A DNA stretch of 64,000 bases from Manis javanica (GCF_040802235.1 NC_133161.1:144079121-144143120), one strand, 5' to 3'. Shown: positions 22,601 through 33,714, numbered from the stretch's first letter. Made by a program: numbers and translations. Notes: generated from the letters alone by a model not told the origin.

Positions 22601-24654
22601 CCGGCCTCCACCCGGGACAGTGGTGGCTAAACAGATAACCTGTGGCTGATGACCTTGCGAGTGCACTGGGACGTGGACGCTCTCCCAGCTCCCAGCTCGC
22701 CCACACTCCAGACTGGCCTTGACAGGTACATGCTTCAAACACCAGCACCAAGTGCAGCTTCCTGCACCTCCAGGCAGGCCACGTCAGGTGCCCGCCTCCT
22801 GGGTGCAGGATGCCTACGGAGCACAGGGTCCCAGGCAGAGTTTCCTTCTGAGTCCCTTGGCCTCCAGCATGCCCACACCCCTGCCCACAGGTGCTCTGCT
22901 CATAGTTCTGTAAGCACTCAACCAGCCAGCCTTCGCACCCTGGGGTGGAGAAGATCTAGACAGACCTGAGGACAAGGCCCTGGCTCCCTGGACCTGCAGG
23001 GGTCCTGGCTCCACAGCCCTCCTCTCCCCAAAGCTGGGGTTTCTCATTGTCTCTTCCTTCCCTTCCTCCCACCTGAAGGCTCTGCCCAGTTTCAGGCCTG
23101 GCCTTAGGGCTGGCAGGCCTTAGAAGATCTGGCCCGATGCTCTGGGCTACACCACCATGGTCCCTGGTGCCCATCTGCATGGGCCTGGGACTGATAACAT
23201 AGGGTCTGTTTTGCTCCTGGTGTTCAAGTCCCATCTTGTTAGCTCTCCTGATATTCTGGTCTCTCCAGGCCTGGGTCTCTATCCTGCTCATCTCAGTCTT
23301 GCCCCCTAGGGCTGGGATCCTGCTGCCAAGGGCCAGACCACCCAGGGCTGCCTGCTGTCTCCTCCATCATCCTGCCCACCTGGCAGGGCACCAGGTACTC
23401 CATTTCAGATGCTATGTCAACAGTAGCATGACTGTGACCACCTGGGCCTCAAGATTGCATCTCTGCCTGTCAGCTCATCTTTTCTGAGCTCCTGAGCTGG
23501 CTCCAGCCCTCAGCCTCTTTCCCTCACCCACCCCAGGAGTGGCCTTACACCTGACCTTAATCCTGCCCCACTGCCTGGTCCAGCCACCGAGGATCCAGCC
23601 CCTGTGGGACCTGGGAGCATCTCTGGCCTTCATAGTCCAGGTGACTGTTGACATAAGCATTGGTTTCCCAGCCCTGCCTGCCTACAGGGTTGATACAGGA
23701 GGAGGACCTGGCCTGGGACACGGAGACTCTCTCCTTTGCACACGTTTCCATGAGTCCCACCCTGGGAGTCAGATTCCTAGTCTCCTTGCACAAAGGAAGG
23801 TGGCTGGATGACCATGCCCAGCTCTCAGTTCCTTGGCCAAGAAGACCTGGGCTCCCTGCCGATGGGTTTCTCCACAGACAGGTCTGTGCTGTTCTCTGGG
23901 CTTTTATCCTCCTCCTTCACCTGCACTTTGATAGTTTTAGGCCGTCCAGCTCCCTGTAGAATAAGAGGTCCCTACCCCTCTACACCCCTGGAGCAAGCAC
24001 CTGGATGCAGAACCGACCCAACTCCACCCTTGTTCATCGGCCACTCCGTATGTCCACCTAACTCCGCCCCTCGGTCTCTGCGTGTCCCACTGTCTCTTTC
24101 TCCCTCCCTCCTCATCCCCACCTTCCCCTTCTCCCTCTCCTAGTTGCTGTTGTCAAGTATTTCCACTGTCAGCACTTGCTGAGTTGAAAGTTCTCCCACT
24201 TGCGCAGCGAGCCGCGTGGGCAGGCTGCGTAATGTCTGTTTTACCCTCTCTGTAATGAATCCCATCTTCTTCTCTTCCCGGTGATGGTTATTGATTCTGT
24301 CTTGACACCATGGTTTGTTTTCTGCCAGCTCCTGCCTTCCCTTCATCTTGCTGTGGCCATTTCTCCTCTCTTATCTGTAATTTCCTCTCTTGTTACGGCT
24401 GCCTCCCTCCTGGCCCAGCACGCACCGAGGCTGGGGTTTTGTATTAACTCTGTAGTGCAGCCCCGTCAGCCCTTCTCTGATGCGGTGGGTTTGGGTGGTG
24501 GCTGTAAGCAGGGAAATAATGACAGGAGTGTAGGGAGAAGAAAACTGGAGCCAGGCCCTCCTCGCACTGGTTGTTCTAAAGCAGAGCTTGGTCCACATGG
24601 CCCTCCCCTGCATGGAAATTCCCTGTGGTTCCTCTGGACTCACAGACAAAGGGC
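22601..24654. other. Large unassigned stretch
   Basis: I recognise nothing in about 2 kb. Composition is pyrimidine-rich on the plus strand from 23000, with the strongest run at 24060-24140. Overlapping frames of 90 to 110 codons lack motifs. Confidence 0.5.
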
Positions 24655-25010
24655 CCGAGGTTCGGTCCTTCACCACCTTATTCCAGCCTGTGCCCCCAGC
24701 CTCATCTCTCAGAACGAGAAACTTTACACTCCAGCCACCTCGGACTGCCTACTTATTATTCCTTTCTGTGCCCCTGAGCCTTTGTTCATGCCGTTCCCCT
24801 GTCTGTGTGCCCTTCCCCACCATCTATTTTCCACATGGAAAACTCCAATTCATCTTTCAAGGCCCGACTCAAATACTACCACTTCCCAGAAGCCATTCCT
24901 GGCATCTCCCTACCTGAGCCAACTTAAAACAGACTTAAATCTTCTCTCCACTGGGCTTCTACAACTCTTTATTTCAAAATGATAGTTCTTGGCTTACCTG
25001 ACTCACAGAA
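24655..25010 (+). repeat. LINE2 3' part, sense
   Basis: In L2 sense: 'cttattattcctttctgtgc', 'cctttgttcatgccgttccc' (for 'cctttgcacatgctgttccc'), 'tcatctttcaaggcccgac', 'tcaaatactaccacttccca' and 'gaagccattcctggc'. These code for the end of the L2 ORF ('FAHAVPSAWN', 'FRSLLKCHLL') in the consensus. The long frame 24281-24982 (233 codons) overlaps this remnant and is not a gene. Confidence 0.75.
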
Positions 25011-25958
25011 ACCTCTAGCAGGTACCCAGGAAAAGTGTGTTGAGTAGAACTGAATGGCGTCTTCCGGGTCACTGTGAATACCTTCCCAGGGAGGTGGGTC
25101 CAGAAGGTGCAGAGATTCCTGCAGGCATGAAGTTTGGAGGCGTAGCTGTGGACCACGGGGACTTGGCTGAATCTGGAGCCAAGGTCTAGATCACACCAGG
25201 ACACCCTGATGCAAAGTGCCCCAGGAACCAAACATCTCTCTTCACAGTTGGGTGCCATCTCTGGCTGGCCTGGAGCCAGAGGCATCGAATGGTCAGGGCT
25301 AAGCCCTTTGCAACCTCCATGGGGCCTAGAACATGGAGTTCTGAGTGATGAGCTAAAGGGAAGGAATGAGAAAGGACTCAGACCACAGGCTTGGCATCAA
25401 CGCCATGACTTCCTCCGTGCCTGCTGCCTTGGCTCAAGCTTGGACCCTGGGGCATACAGTCAGCCCACCTCCTCCCATTGCACCCCCACAACCCCGCCAC
25501 CCCAGCAGCCCGCCTGACCTCACCTGGGGCTCGCTGTTCAGCAGCTTCATCCGGGGGCTATTTAAGCAGCTGTTCCTGGCAGCCATTAGCTTTCCAGCAT
25601 TAACAGGTGCAGCACTATGGACAGCGATCACCTGGGGCGGGGGCTCATCTGCCAGGCAAAGGGGATGGTCCATGAGCCATCTCAGAGCATTTCCACTAAT
25701 CCAGGAGAGAGAAGACACATCTCCTCTGCCGTAATGTCTGCCCCAACCCTGGGACCCCTACGGGTGGAGCTCCAGGGTCTTGTCCTGGTCGGTGGCCCCA
25801 GAAGGTAATGAAAGTGCCCAGAAAGTTTGTGGAGTTCACCAGGGCATTGAGGGAACAGGACCCTGCAAGAATGGGAATGGTCCTTTTCTGAGCCTGACTG
25901 TGGTCACACACCCTCACCAAGCCTGGGGCAGAGTGGAATCTGGGACACTCAGGCCTTT
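25011..25958. other. Unassigned stretch with a motif-dense island
   Basis: No repeat recognised. At 25558-25572 CTATTTAAG abuts CAGCTG, and another E-box CAGGTG lies at 25604-25609. 'gccattagctttccagcatt' lies between. This is a candidate conserved element only. Confidence 0.45.
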
Positions 25959-26090
25959 CAGCAGACAAGGAAACTGAGGCTAAGGGCAGGTTATTTACCC
26001 AAAGTCACAGAGCGAGCAGGTGACTCGGCTGGGACTCAATCCTGGATCTTCCTGACTCCCAGGTGGGTGCTCTTCCCGCCACCTCCACTC
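25959..26090 (-). repeat. MIR SINE fragment, antisense
   Basis: 'gacaaggaaactgaggctaa', 'acccaaagtcacagagcgag' and 'gactcggctgggactcaatc' with 'ctcccaggtgggtgctctt' are the antisense MIR box, core and B-box region in order. Confidence 0.8.
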
Positions 26091-26205
26091 CCTAGGGACC
26101 CCAGGCCTTTGGGAAGCCTTAATCCTGATGCATCCCCACCCCATGCATTTTCTCATCCCTGCCGTAACGCCCAGATTCTAGGACAGCCCCCGCGGACCCG
26201 CTTGG
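26091..26205. other. Unassigned short stretch
   Basis: No landmark. It may be the start of the MLT1 LTR that follows. Confidence 0.4.
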
Positions 26206-26645
26206 AAGTAGGCGCTCATACAGTCCCCTCCCACGCTGAACCGGGGCTGGGCAATGTGTCCAGTAGAATGCAGGAGGAGCGATGGCATGTGACCTCCACG
26301 GCCAGGCCGCAGAGGCACCCCAACTCCTGCCTTGGTCTCTTGGGTGTTCACGCTGGGCTGCCACGTTTTGAGACCCTCCAGCAGCCCCGAAGAGTCCACC
26401 CGAGAGGAGCCAGCTCCCCAGCCATGGACCGGAGCCTGGCTGCCTTAGAGGTGCGCCCCCAGCCCCAGGCCAGTCTTTGGATGACTGCAGCCCAGAGACA
26501 CCCTGACTGCAGCCTCAGGGGGATACCCTGGGCCAGGGCCACCCAGCCAAGCTGCCCGTGAGCACCAGACACTTGAGAGGTAATACATGATTCGGGTTTG
26601 AAGTCGCTGTTTTGCAGTGATTTGTTCCACAGAAATAGATAATGT
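26206..26645 (+). repeat. MLT1-type MaLR LTR (MLT1C/D-like), nearly complete
   Basis: Landmarks in order: 'gaaccggggctgggcaatg', 'agtagaatgcaggaggag', 'gcatgtgacctccacgg', 'ccaggccagtctttggatg', 'actgcagcccagagacacc', 'ctgactgcagcctcagggg', 'caccagacacttgagaggta' and 'gcagtgatttgttccacag' with 'aaatagataat'. This matches MLT1 LTRs from the U3-like start to the terminal 'caatagataactaa' region. ORFs read through it (26067-26561) only because it is GC-rich. Confidence 0.85.
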
Positions 26646-29485
26646 TTTCAGAGCCTCCTACTCAAAGCCCCCATGTGAGGGCTGGAGAGTCTCTATTTTC
26701 TTACAGAGCTTCTTCCCTGAATATAGGAGAAGCTCTGGGTGGGCACCAAGCCAGAGGCTGTCTTCCCAGGAATCCCTTTGTCCACAGACTCTTTCCTCCT
26801 CTTAGAAAGGGACAAGAACCCATCTCCCCCTGACATCTCCGAAAATCAGCCCACCCACTGATCCAGCCTGGGCGTGAGACAGGATCAAGGTAAAGCCATC
26901 TCTCAGACCTCATCAGAAAATGTCTCTTTCCCTCCCTAATGAAGATAAATCCCAGTATCTGAGGACACCAAATGGATACAGATGAACCAGAGGTGCTCTC
27001 AGATGGATGTGTCTTCTCAAGATCTACAGCTGATGGCACAAGGGCCCCTGTCCCTGCTGATATCCAGCCTGCTGTCCCTGGAGGGGTCCCAGACAGCCTG
27101 GAGCGGCCCCTCCCTCTCACGGGCCATTAAAACTCTGGGGCCATTAAAAGACAGTATGTCCTCTCCTCCGTGGCTTCTCCTGTTTCTAGCTGGAGCCCTA
27201 GGGGGAGTCTTGGGGCATTCTGTCGCCAGTGTGACCGACTGGAAGGCTGCAGCGCGGGCAGCCACCTGGGCCCACCCCTGGCATGCTGTTAGGTTTCAGA
27301 AGACTCCACCAAGCAGGCAAGGCCCACGTGGCTGCCTCGATCCTTCTTCCTCCCCAGCGGAGGGCAGATGAAGATGACTTATTTTTAGGCTCCTATGTCG
27401 CATTCTTGTTTGCAAGGCTGCCTTAGAAAAGAAACCATCTGACTGGTTTATTACCAGTTATTGGTTATTCTGATTGGCAGATTACCTTCTTTATCCCCCT
27501 CCCTTTAGGTTTTGACAGCATGCGTCCATCATGTCATGGCCCTCCTGGGAGGGTTGGGGACATGCGGATGCCTGCAGATCCTCCTTCGGCATGCCAGGGG
27601 AGCACTGGCTATTTCTGCTTTTCAGAGCAAGGATCTGGAAGTTCCAGGAAAAAAATGGAACCAACCAGCCTCAGAGACTCCACCCACCTTTGTCCCAAAG
27701 CAGAGGGAAAGCATTAGAAAGCTTGTGCCCCACCCTTTATACCTGCCCTCGCCTGTGCACAGGTGGGCTTCCATGCCCAGCGCCCTCCTGCGTGCTCATC
27801 CCCATGGCACTGTGCTCAGCATCTGTCTCCTTATTTACCCATCTTGGTTTCCTTCCCCTTTACACCAACCAACATGCTGTTTATTTCTGCTCAGGCCTGT
27901 CCCTGCGGCTGGCTCTGGATGGAGCTTCCTCACTAGCCCTTTGCGCTTCCAAGGAGTGCTGCATGGCTGGAAAGAGGTTCAGTCCTTGATAACATTTCCC
28001 ACCACAACACCAGACTTTCTTCAAACACAGGGGTCCTCAGCCAACTGTCCTGGGCAAGCAAAGGGAGATGCCTGCCTGGTAGCCCAGGGTCTGGGACAGG
28101 GCAACCCCTCAGTGTTCTGTTGTTCCTGAGGGTCATTTATCCAGTCCTTTCTGCCAGCAGGACCCGAGGGGCCAAGCGTGCAGCCTGGCACTGTGGGTGC
28201 AGCAGGGCCCTGGCAGCGGAGCAACCCTGGCTTGGTCACTTCCATCCATTCAGTCCCAGTAACTCAATCCTCTGAAAGGCAAGTTTTATCTACTGCACAG
28301 AGGAGAGAGGCAAGGCATGGAAAAGGCTGGCTCACAGTGGTTTTGTGACAAAGGGTAGCAGTGGGGACAGTGACGATGAGGTTGCTGCTGAGCAGAGTGG
28401 CCCTACCTGCACAGAGAACCAGGGGATCTGAGAAGCCGGGTACACTCCACAGAGTCGCTCACCCAAATGAGATGAGGGATGATAGCACCTTATCCCTGAG
28501 AGGGGTTTGAGTCTCTCAGGGCAAATACCATCCCAAGACCTCTAGTTCCCATCCCTCATTACCAGCAGAGACACACAGAGGGCAGCGACATGCCTGAGGT
28601 TACCCTGTCCGCCAGGGGAACATGCGTCCCTGACAACAACTGCCCCTTAGGCTTAGGTTGCATCAGCCCCATTCACAGGCAGGCGAACCGTGGCCAGTGG
28701 AGGCACGGACACTCATCAGAGACTCTGTCAGCAAGAATGCAATGCCGGCTCTGCTCCCTGAGCCAGCCTGCCCCCCAGACCACATTCTGGAGGCCCCTCC
28801 CAGGTCCACAGGCCGTTGTTCAAAGATGGGGCCACTTAAGTAGAAGCCCATAGTGTCTGGGAATGCCCCAGGATGAAAGCCATTGCCAGCCCTTTGGCCT
28901 TCCTCCTGCGCCAGGCAGCACTGTCTGCAGCTTCCCCGGGAGCCTGTCCTGTGATGTGAAGTCCATCTCTTCCTGTGCATGGAGGAGAGGGGTGATAGGT
29001 GTGGCGGGGTGCAGGAGGAGTGTGTGCCTCCAGCAAAATGCTCTGGGTGGCAGAACCCAAAGGGTCTGGAATGCTGCTCCCTGTGTCACAGGAGGGGGCG
29101 ACACCTCCCCTAGCCCCCAGCCCCTCCTGCCCCCCCACCCCGACTTGCTCTGTGTGCCAGCGTTGGAGGGCTCTGACGCTCCCAGGGAGGGGCTCTTGCA
29201 CAGGAAGGAGATGGGAAGCAGCTCTTGGCTGGAGCTGGGAGCTGGACAGGGAGGAAGGGAGACAGAAGCCGGGCTGGGGAGGGGCCCTGCCAGACTCCCG
29301 TTCTGGTCGGGGGCAGGAAAAGACGGAGGCGCCTCAGAGGCCCAAAGCAGCAGCAGTCAGGACCAAGCACAGAGTGTGGCCACCACCTGTCCCCTACCCA
29401 GGCAAATTCCAGAGAAGCCTCATGGTGATCCGGCCCCTGGGACAGCTTCCCATGCCCTGTCACGGCCCCTTGGCCCTGTGGGGTG
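26646..29485. other. Large unassigned stretch, includes candidate conserved DNA
   Basis: No gene or firm repeat in about 2.8 kb. A 12-bp direct repeat GGGCCATTAAAA occurs at 27121-27132 and 27138-27149. CTTATTTTTAG, similar to a MEF2 site, is at 27378-27388. The AT-rich part 27365-27500 stands out from GC-rich flanks. 28230-28310 may hold an antisense MIR scrap. Frames of 205 to 257 codons (27512-28129, 28863-29495, 28999-29772) overlap one another in different frames and show no domain. Confidence 0.5.
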
Positions 29486-29487
29486 TG

Positions 29488-29580
29488 CAGGATGAGCTGC
29501 ATGCCCTATTTGCAAATGAGAATACTAAAGTCCCAGCTGGCCAAATGGCTTGCCCAAGGTCACTGGGATATTCATGCCTT
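29488..29580 (-). repeat. MIR fragment, antisense
   Basis: 'ctatttgcaaatgagaata' is the decayed 'ttacagatgaggaaact' box. 'tggcttgcccaaggtcactg' is a near-exact antisense MIR core. Confidence 0.7.
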
Positions 29581-29694
29581 TTCTGTTTATTAGTACTATT
29601 CCCCTCCGATTTCATAAACAATCTGAGGAGACTTGCAATAAAATGTATGCTTGCGCTAAGGGGCTTTGAGTCTCTTCCTTCCACAGATGCTTGG

Positions 29695-29890
29695 GGCTCT
29701 CTAGGTGCCTGGCATTGTTCTAGATGGAAAGGGGAACAAAGAAAGATAGACTCTGCTCCATGGAGCTTATGATCTGGCACATTATAATCTTGTGATAGAT
29801 GCTCTGAAAGAAATGAAGATAAGTGATCCAGCCCAGGGTCTGTCCACTTAGATAGGGTGCTTAGGGTACCTGTTCTAAGGAGTAGCATTT
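29695..29890 (-). repeat. LINE2 3' end, antisense
   Basis: 'gtgcctggcattgttctag', 'aaaggggaacaaagaaag', 'tctgctccatggagcttatg' and 'gatagatgctctgaaagaaa' give the antisense L2 tail in order ('catggagcttacattctag', 'gtgctatgaag'). Confidence 0.75.
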
Positions 29891-30100
29891 ACGTGGAACA
29901 TGGGATAAAGCAAGGCCGACATGTAGACATCACCTCCACTGCCACACCCATGACAGGCATCCCTAATCCACTGGGCCAGCCCTCCTGCTGAGCCCAGACT
30001 TGGTTTCATTATCTTGCTCAATATGGCCCTCCAAGCAGCTACCCTCAGTCAACTGATGGCACAGAGTCAGCCTCCTCATCATTCCCAGCGCACAGAAATG
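29891..30100. other. Unassigned short stretch
   Basis: No clear family. 'cattatcttgctcaatatgg' may be a MIR scrap. Confidence 0.4.
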
Positions 30101-30385
30101 AGCACCCAATTTGGAGTACAAGAGACACAGGCCTTAGTTTTGCTTTTGTGGTGAACAATTTATTTGGCCTCTTTGAATCTCACTCTCCCATCTGTTAAAG
30201 TGAATTCTTATTCCTGGGTCACATATCTGCTGAAAACTAAATGCAATCATGTATGAAAGCACTTAGCCAGGTAGGCAGCGATACAGGTAGGCAGCGATAC
30301 AGGTAGGCAGCGATACAGGTAGGCAGCGATACAGGTAGGCAGCGATACAGGTAGGCAGCGATACAGGTAGGCATCAGTAAATGTT
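30101..30385 (+). repeat. MIR SINE whose tail was expanded into a minisatellite
   Basis: The body fits sense MIR: 'atttggagtacaagagacac', 'ggcctctttgaatctcactc', 'tcccatctgttaaagtgaa' and 'gtatgaaagcacttagccag'. The expected tail, about 'gcctggcacatagtaggc' then 'tcaataaatgtt', is present at both ends. 'ccaggtaggca' lies before the array and 'ggcatcagtaaatgttt' after it. The 16-bp array sits inside the tail, so it arose by duplication of tail sequence after the MIR inserted. Confidence 0.7.
30269..30380. repeat. Minisatellite, 16-bp unit, six perfect copies plus a diverged seventh
   Basis: The unit AGGTAGGCAGCGATAC occurs without change at 30269, 30285, 30301, 30317, 30333 and 30349. A seventh copy at 30365 diverges after 'aggtaggca'. 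Perfect identity of six copies inside a very old MIR means the expansion is recent compared with its host. Because 16 is not a multiple of three, the antisense frame at 30247-30507 cycles through all phases. Its peptide repeats are a by-product. Confidence 0.97.
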
Positions 30386-30440
30386 TCTGAAAAAAATAGC
30401 TCCTTTTGCCTCATCCATGCTTCTACTCCCAAATGTGCTT

Positions 30441-30441
<1 letters not shown>

Positions 30442-30498
<57 letters not shown>
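30442..30498. repeat. (CA)n microsatellite, about 28 dinucleotides
   Basis: An uninterrupted CA run, only about 60 bp from the 16-bp minisatellite. A less regular tail ('tacactcactcctacactc') follows. Such runs are normally length-variable between individuals. Confidence 0.98.
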
Positions 30499-30500
<2 letters not shown>

Positions 30501-30865
30501 CACTCACTCCTACACTCTCTCAAACAGTGCACATCCACACACTCACTAGGCATAAGAGGATAAAATTTATCCTAACGGCTGGCACTGGAATTGATCTTAG
30601 GGGGGGAACTCTCTTTTGTTCAGGAAATTACCTTGATAAGTCTCTAAGGATATGGATTAACAGAAGTCAAGGAAACAAAAAGATAGCTGAATGGCTCTGC
30701 ATTAAAATTGAGATGAAATTCAGGAGCAGCAGGACGTAGAACAGCCTGGCGGTGTGGGGGCTGCAGGGCATCGCGGGGGAGTGGGCAAAGCATTTTAAGA
30801 ATAAGTATGTCAAATATTCCACATGAAGCTGTTTGCATTTCTGGGATATAAAACCTCTCATCTCA
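30499..30865. other. Unassigned stretch
   Basis: No family recognised. 'ataagaggataaaatttatc' and the region to 30860 are moderately AT-rich. Confidence 0.4.
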
Positions 30866-30867
30866 AG

Positions 30868-31112
30868 AAGAGTGCCTACTACGTGATCCCATTTATATAA
30901 AACTCTAAGAAACGCAAACCCGTCCTCAGAGGCAGGAAGAAGGCAGGCAGGTGGTTGCCTGGGGTGTGGGGACAGGGCGACAGGGGGGGGCAGATTTGTC
31001 TGCCATCTTCATGGTGCTGATGGTTCAAAACGTATCCAATCAAGCACTTTAAATATGGATGGTTTATTGTGTGTTAATTATACCTCAATAATCTGTTAAC
31101 TTATTTTAAAAA
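30868..31112 (+). repeat. L1 (L1M-like) 3' UTR end, sense
   Basis: 'ctacgtgatcccatttatat', 'aaaactctaagaaacgcaaa', 'ggcaggtggttgcctggggt', 'tccaatcaagcactttaaat', 'ggatggtttattgtgtgtta' and 'attatacctcaataatctg' follow the L1 3' end in order. 30961-30990 has four G-runs, the G-rich patch usual in this part of L1. Confidence 0.85.
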
Positions 31113-32325
31113 GTCATTTATATCAATTTGATCCAGACCTTTTTGGTCTCTCATGCTTTAAGTGCTAGCTTTTCCCCACTTTCAACAGGTACTGACCCCC
31201 CAAAATGTGATTTTGTCTCCCCACACCTAAGTCAAGGCTGACACAGGTGTGGATGCCAGGTGTGAGGACTTTGGGTATAAAATGAAGGAGGAAATTGAAT
31301 CCCACATCTAAGTAGAAACTGCAGGACTAGGGGCAGCGTGTGGGGCAGGGCACACGTCCATACACGGAGAAAGCCCAGCAGAAGTGTGAGCTCAGCTGAG
31401 GGGCTCACGGAAACTTAAACTCACTCCTCTGGAAATTCTGAGAGGTCTTGGGAGAGACCTCTGAACTTCCATAGGGTGTGTAACAGGTTCAGGCCAGTGT
31501 CATGGATCTCAAGGCACAGAGAGATCCCAGGGGACACTGTGTCCCTTAGGCAGACAGTGCACACACAGGGACCCCACTCCTGCCCCCCTCCATCCATACT
31601 TCTTTGCATTGCTTTGCAGAGCAAGGTCCTTCCCTGTGGGATTATGAGCAGCAAGCTGGGGAGAGGAGACAGAATTGCATTTGCCTGCCAGAATTGCATT
31701 TTCTCTTTGAAGAAACTTATCAGGCATGGGAAGGATCAGGTCAAAGAAGAGAGCTTGGCCCCTCAGCAAATGCACGTGCACCAAGCGCCCTCCTGTTCTG
31801 TCCTTGGGACCCTCCAGTGGGTCCATCTTAAGCAGTCTCATGCTCTCTGACAGGATCTCCTCTGAGCTGGCACAGTGGCCATGGAAACACAAGGTCATTC
31901 TGCTCCCTGCCCGCTGTTTGGATCCCTCGGCTCGGCAAGGCGCTCTGCTCCACAGGGCCAGCAGCTTCTCCACCCTTCTCGCCCTCCCCTGGCTCTCCCC
32001 TGCCTGCCGCCAGAGCGCCACAGCAGAAACCAAATCAGCTGCTCCTTCCGGGGGGATAATCAAAGCGCAGCATCTCTGGAGAGGACCCTGTTCCACGGAG
32101 CACGTCTTTAATTTCAAGCTGACAAAGTTGGGAGCTGCGCCGTGGGCCCTCCAGTAGGCAGGATGGATGGATGGCCAGGGAGTCTGGCTGGTGAGCAGGA
32201 GCAGGTGGAGGACAGCAGGGTATGAAGTGGGGGCAAAGCAGGCTCTCTGTGCTCTGGAGGGCCATTTGCACCCCAGCCCGCACAGGGACGTCTGCAGGCG
32301 CAGAGGCAGCCTCTGCCCACCCCCC
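31113..32325. other. Unassigned stretch
   Basis: No repeat is sure. 31180-31270 ('ccccccaaaatgtgatttt', 'atgccaggtgtgaggac') faintly recalls a MaLR LTR. The longest frame of the window, 291 codons on the minus strand (31509-32384), lies here. It overlaps plus-strand frames (31726-32157), starts in an antisense MIR and has no domain, so I do not call a gene. Confidence 0.5.
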
Positions 32326-32329
32326 TGCC

Positions 32330-32450
32330 CCACAGGGGAGTGGGAGAAACCCTGAAGGACAAGCCTCCTGCCCAGGGTCACCAAGCACTCCGAGGGCAGA
32401 GACTGGGCCCTAAATTCAGACCTGGGTGGAGTTCCGATGCCCCCCAGGCT
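32330..32450 (-). repeat. MIR fragment, antisense
   Basis: 'cctgcccagggtcaccaagc' and 'cagagactgggccctaaatt' with 'cagacctgggtggagttcc' match the antisense MIR core and B-box region. Confidence 0.6.
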
Positions 32451-32559
32451 CCTGAAGACAAATGGCAGAGCTGCTCTGGGAACAAGACGTCAAGGAAGTG
32501 ACCCTCTGCATCACACTTTTATGTGCTTAGAAGCAGGAGTCCCTGGGGCTCTTGTCATC

Positions 32560-32665
32560 ATCCTGTCATCAAAAGAAAACATGCTCAGAGAGGTTAGGAG
32601 TCCTGCACAAGGTCACAAAGTAAGTCAGCAATGAGACGAAGAGTACAATATAGTCGACTCTGGCA
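32560..32665 (-). repeat. MIR fragment, antisense
   Basis: 'catgctcagagaggttagg', 'gcacaaggtcacaaagtaag' and 'cagcaatgagacgaagag' match antisense MIR core phrases. Confidence 0.65.
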
Positions 32666-33262
32666 TTCACGAGTAACACATCCTGACTCCTTGGTGAGGC
32701 TCAGTTTCCCAAAAAACCAAACCCATAGAACTCACTGGAAAATGCCAGCTGCACACTGAGTTGCAGCAGCCAGGCAGGCAGCAAAGCCTTGGCCAGGTCA
32801 GTGCCCGGTGGGTCAAATCCATGCCTTGGCAGACAGATCACTTCCTGACTGAGGCTTCAGAGAGCTGAAACTGCAAATGGCTCCCCTGCAAACTCACAAC
32901 TTCCTTCACAGCTCTCTGGGATCCTGGGCTCCCGTGCTGTGTGGGGTTAGGGGCCAGGAGGGTATCTGTGGGCAGAGAACAAGGCCAGCATGGGAAGGCA
33001 GCTGTCTGGGGGACATCTCCACAACTCTGAGCCCAGAAATGAGCTGCCTCCCTTCCCACTGCCCTACTTGCCTGAGCCCTGGGCTCCGGGAACCAAAACC
33101 AGCCCTTTGGGAAGCTTTCCCCGTTTCCAGGCTCACAGGTGCTCCGCGCTCTCGTTCCACCGTTTGTGCTTACTGGTCCTTCTGCGATCTAACAGTGCCT
33201 GACCCTTCGTGGGTGTTCAGGGTTGGCTGAGCAATGACGTTTGATACATACGTGACCTAGTA
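32666..33262. other. Unassigned stretch
   Basis: Nothing recognised. Confidence 0.5.
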
Positions 33263-33264
33263 GG

Positions 33265-33640
33265 GTCCCATGGACTGAATTGTGTCCCCCACAAAAGCCG
33301 CATGTGGAAGGCCTAACCCCCAATGTGATAGCATTAAGAGGTGGGGCCTTTGGGATGCGATTAGGCTTAGATGAGGTCATGAGGGTGGGTTAGCAGCCTT
33401 ATAGGAGAGATCAGAGCCCCCACCTCTCCCCCACCCCCAGCTCTCTGACCACTCCCTCTACCACATGAGGACACACAACAAGAAGGCCTCAGTCAGTAAA
33501 CCAGGGAGAGGGTTCTCACCAGGAATCAAGTCAGCTAGCACCTCGATTTAGGTCTTCCAGCCTCCAGAACCATTAGAAATGAAAATCTTGATTGCACCAC
33601 ACCATCTATAGTACTTCGTATTAGCAGCAGGAATAGGGGA
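33265..33640 (+). repeat. MaLR LTR (MLT1A/MST-like), sense, near complete
   Basis: Landmarks in order: 'catggactgaattgtgtccc', 'gaaggcctaacccccaatg', 'aagaggtggggcctttggga', 'gcttagatgaggtcatgagg', 'cacatgaggacacacaacaa', 'gaaggcctcagtcagtaaac', 'gtcttccagcctccagaacc' and 'tagtacttcgtattagcagc'. It is one of the better-preserved elements. There is no internal coding region, so it is a solo LTR. Confidence 0.9.
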
Positions 33641-33714
33641 AGCAGGAGCCTCCCAAATTCCTTCTGACGCACCCCAGAGTCATATCAGCAAGGCCCTAAC
33701 TTGGCTGTTGAGGT

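Noticed and set aside
28863..29772. Two overlapping plus frames of 210 and 257 codons
   Set aside because: They lie in different frames of the same GC-rich DNA and a 130-codon minus frame runs opposite. No motif supports one over another.
30269..30380. CRISPR-like array
   Set aside because: The units are contiguous with no spacers, and the setting is a mammalian MIR tail. It is a minisatellite.
30247..30507. Antisense frame with a repeated peptide
   Set aside because: It is only the translation of the 16-bp minisatellite and the (CA)n run, with no gene context.
31509..32384. Longest frame of the window, 291 codons on the minus strand
   Set aside because: It starts inside an antisense MIR and overlaps plus-strand frames of similar openness. 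It has no domain, and its composition is what GC-rich noncoding DNA gives.
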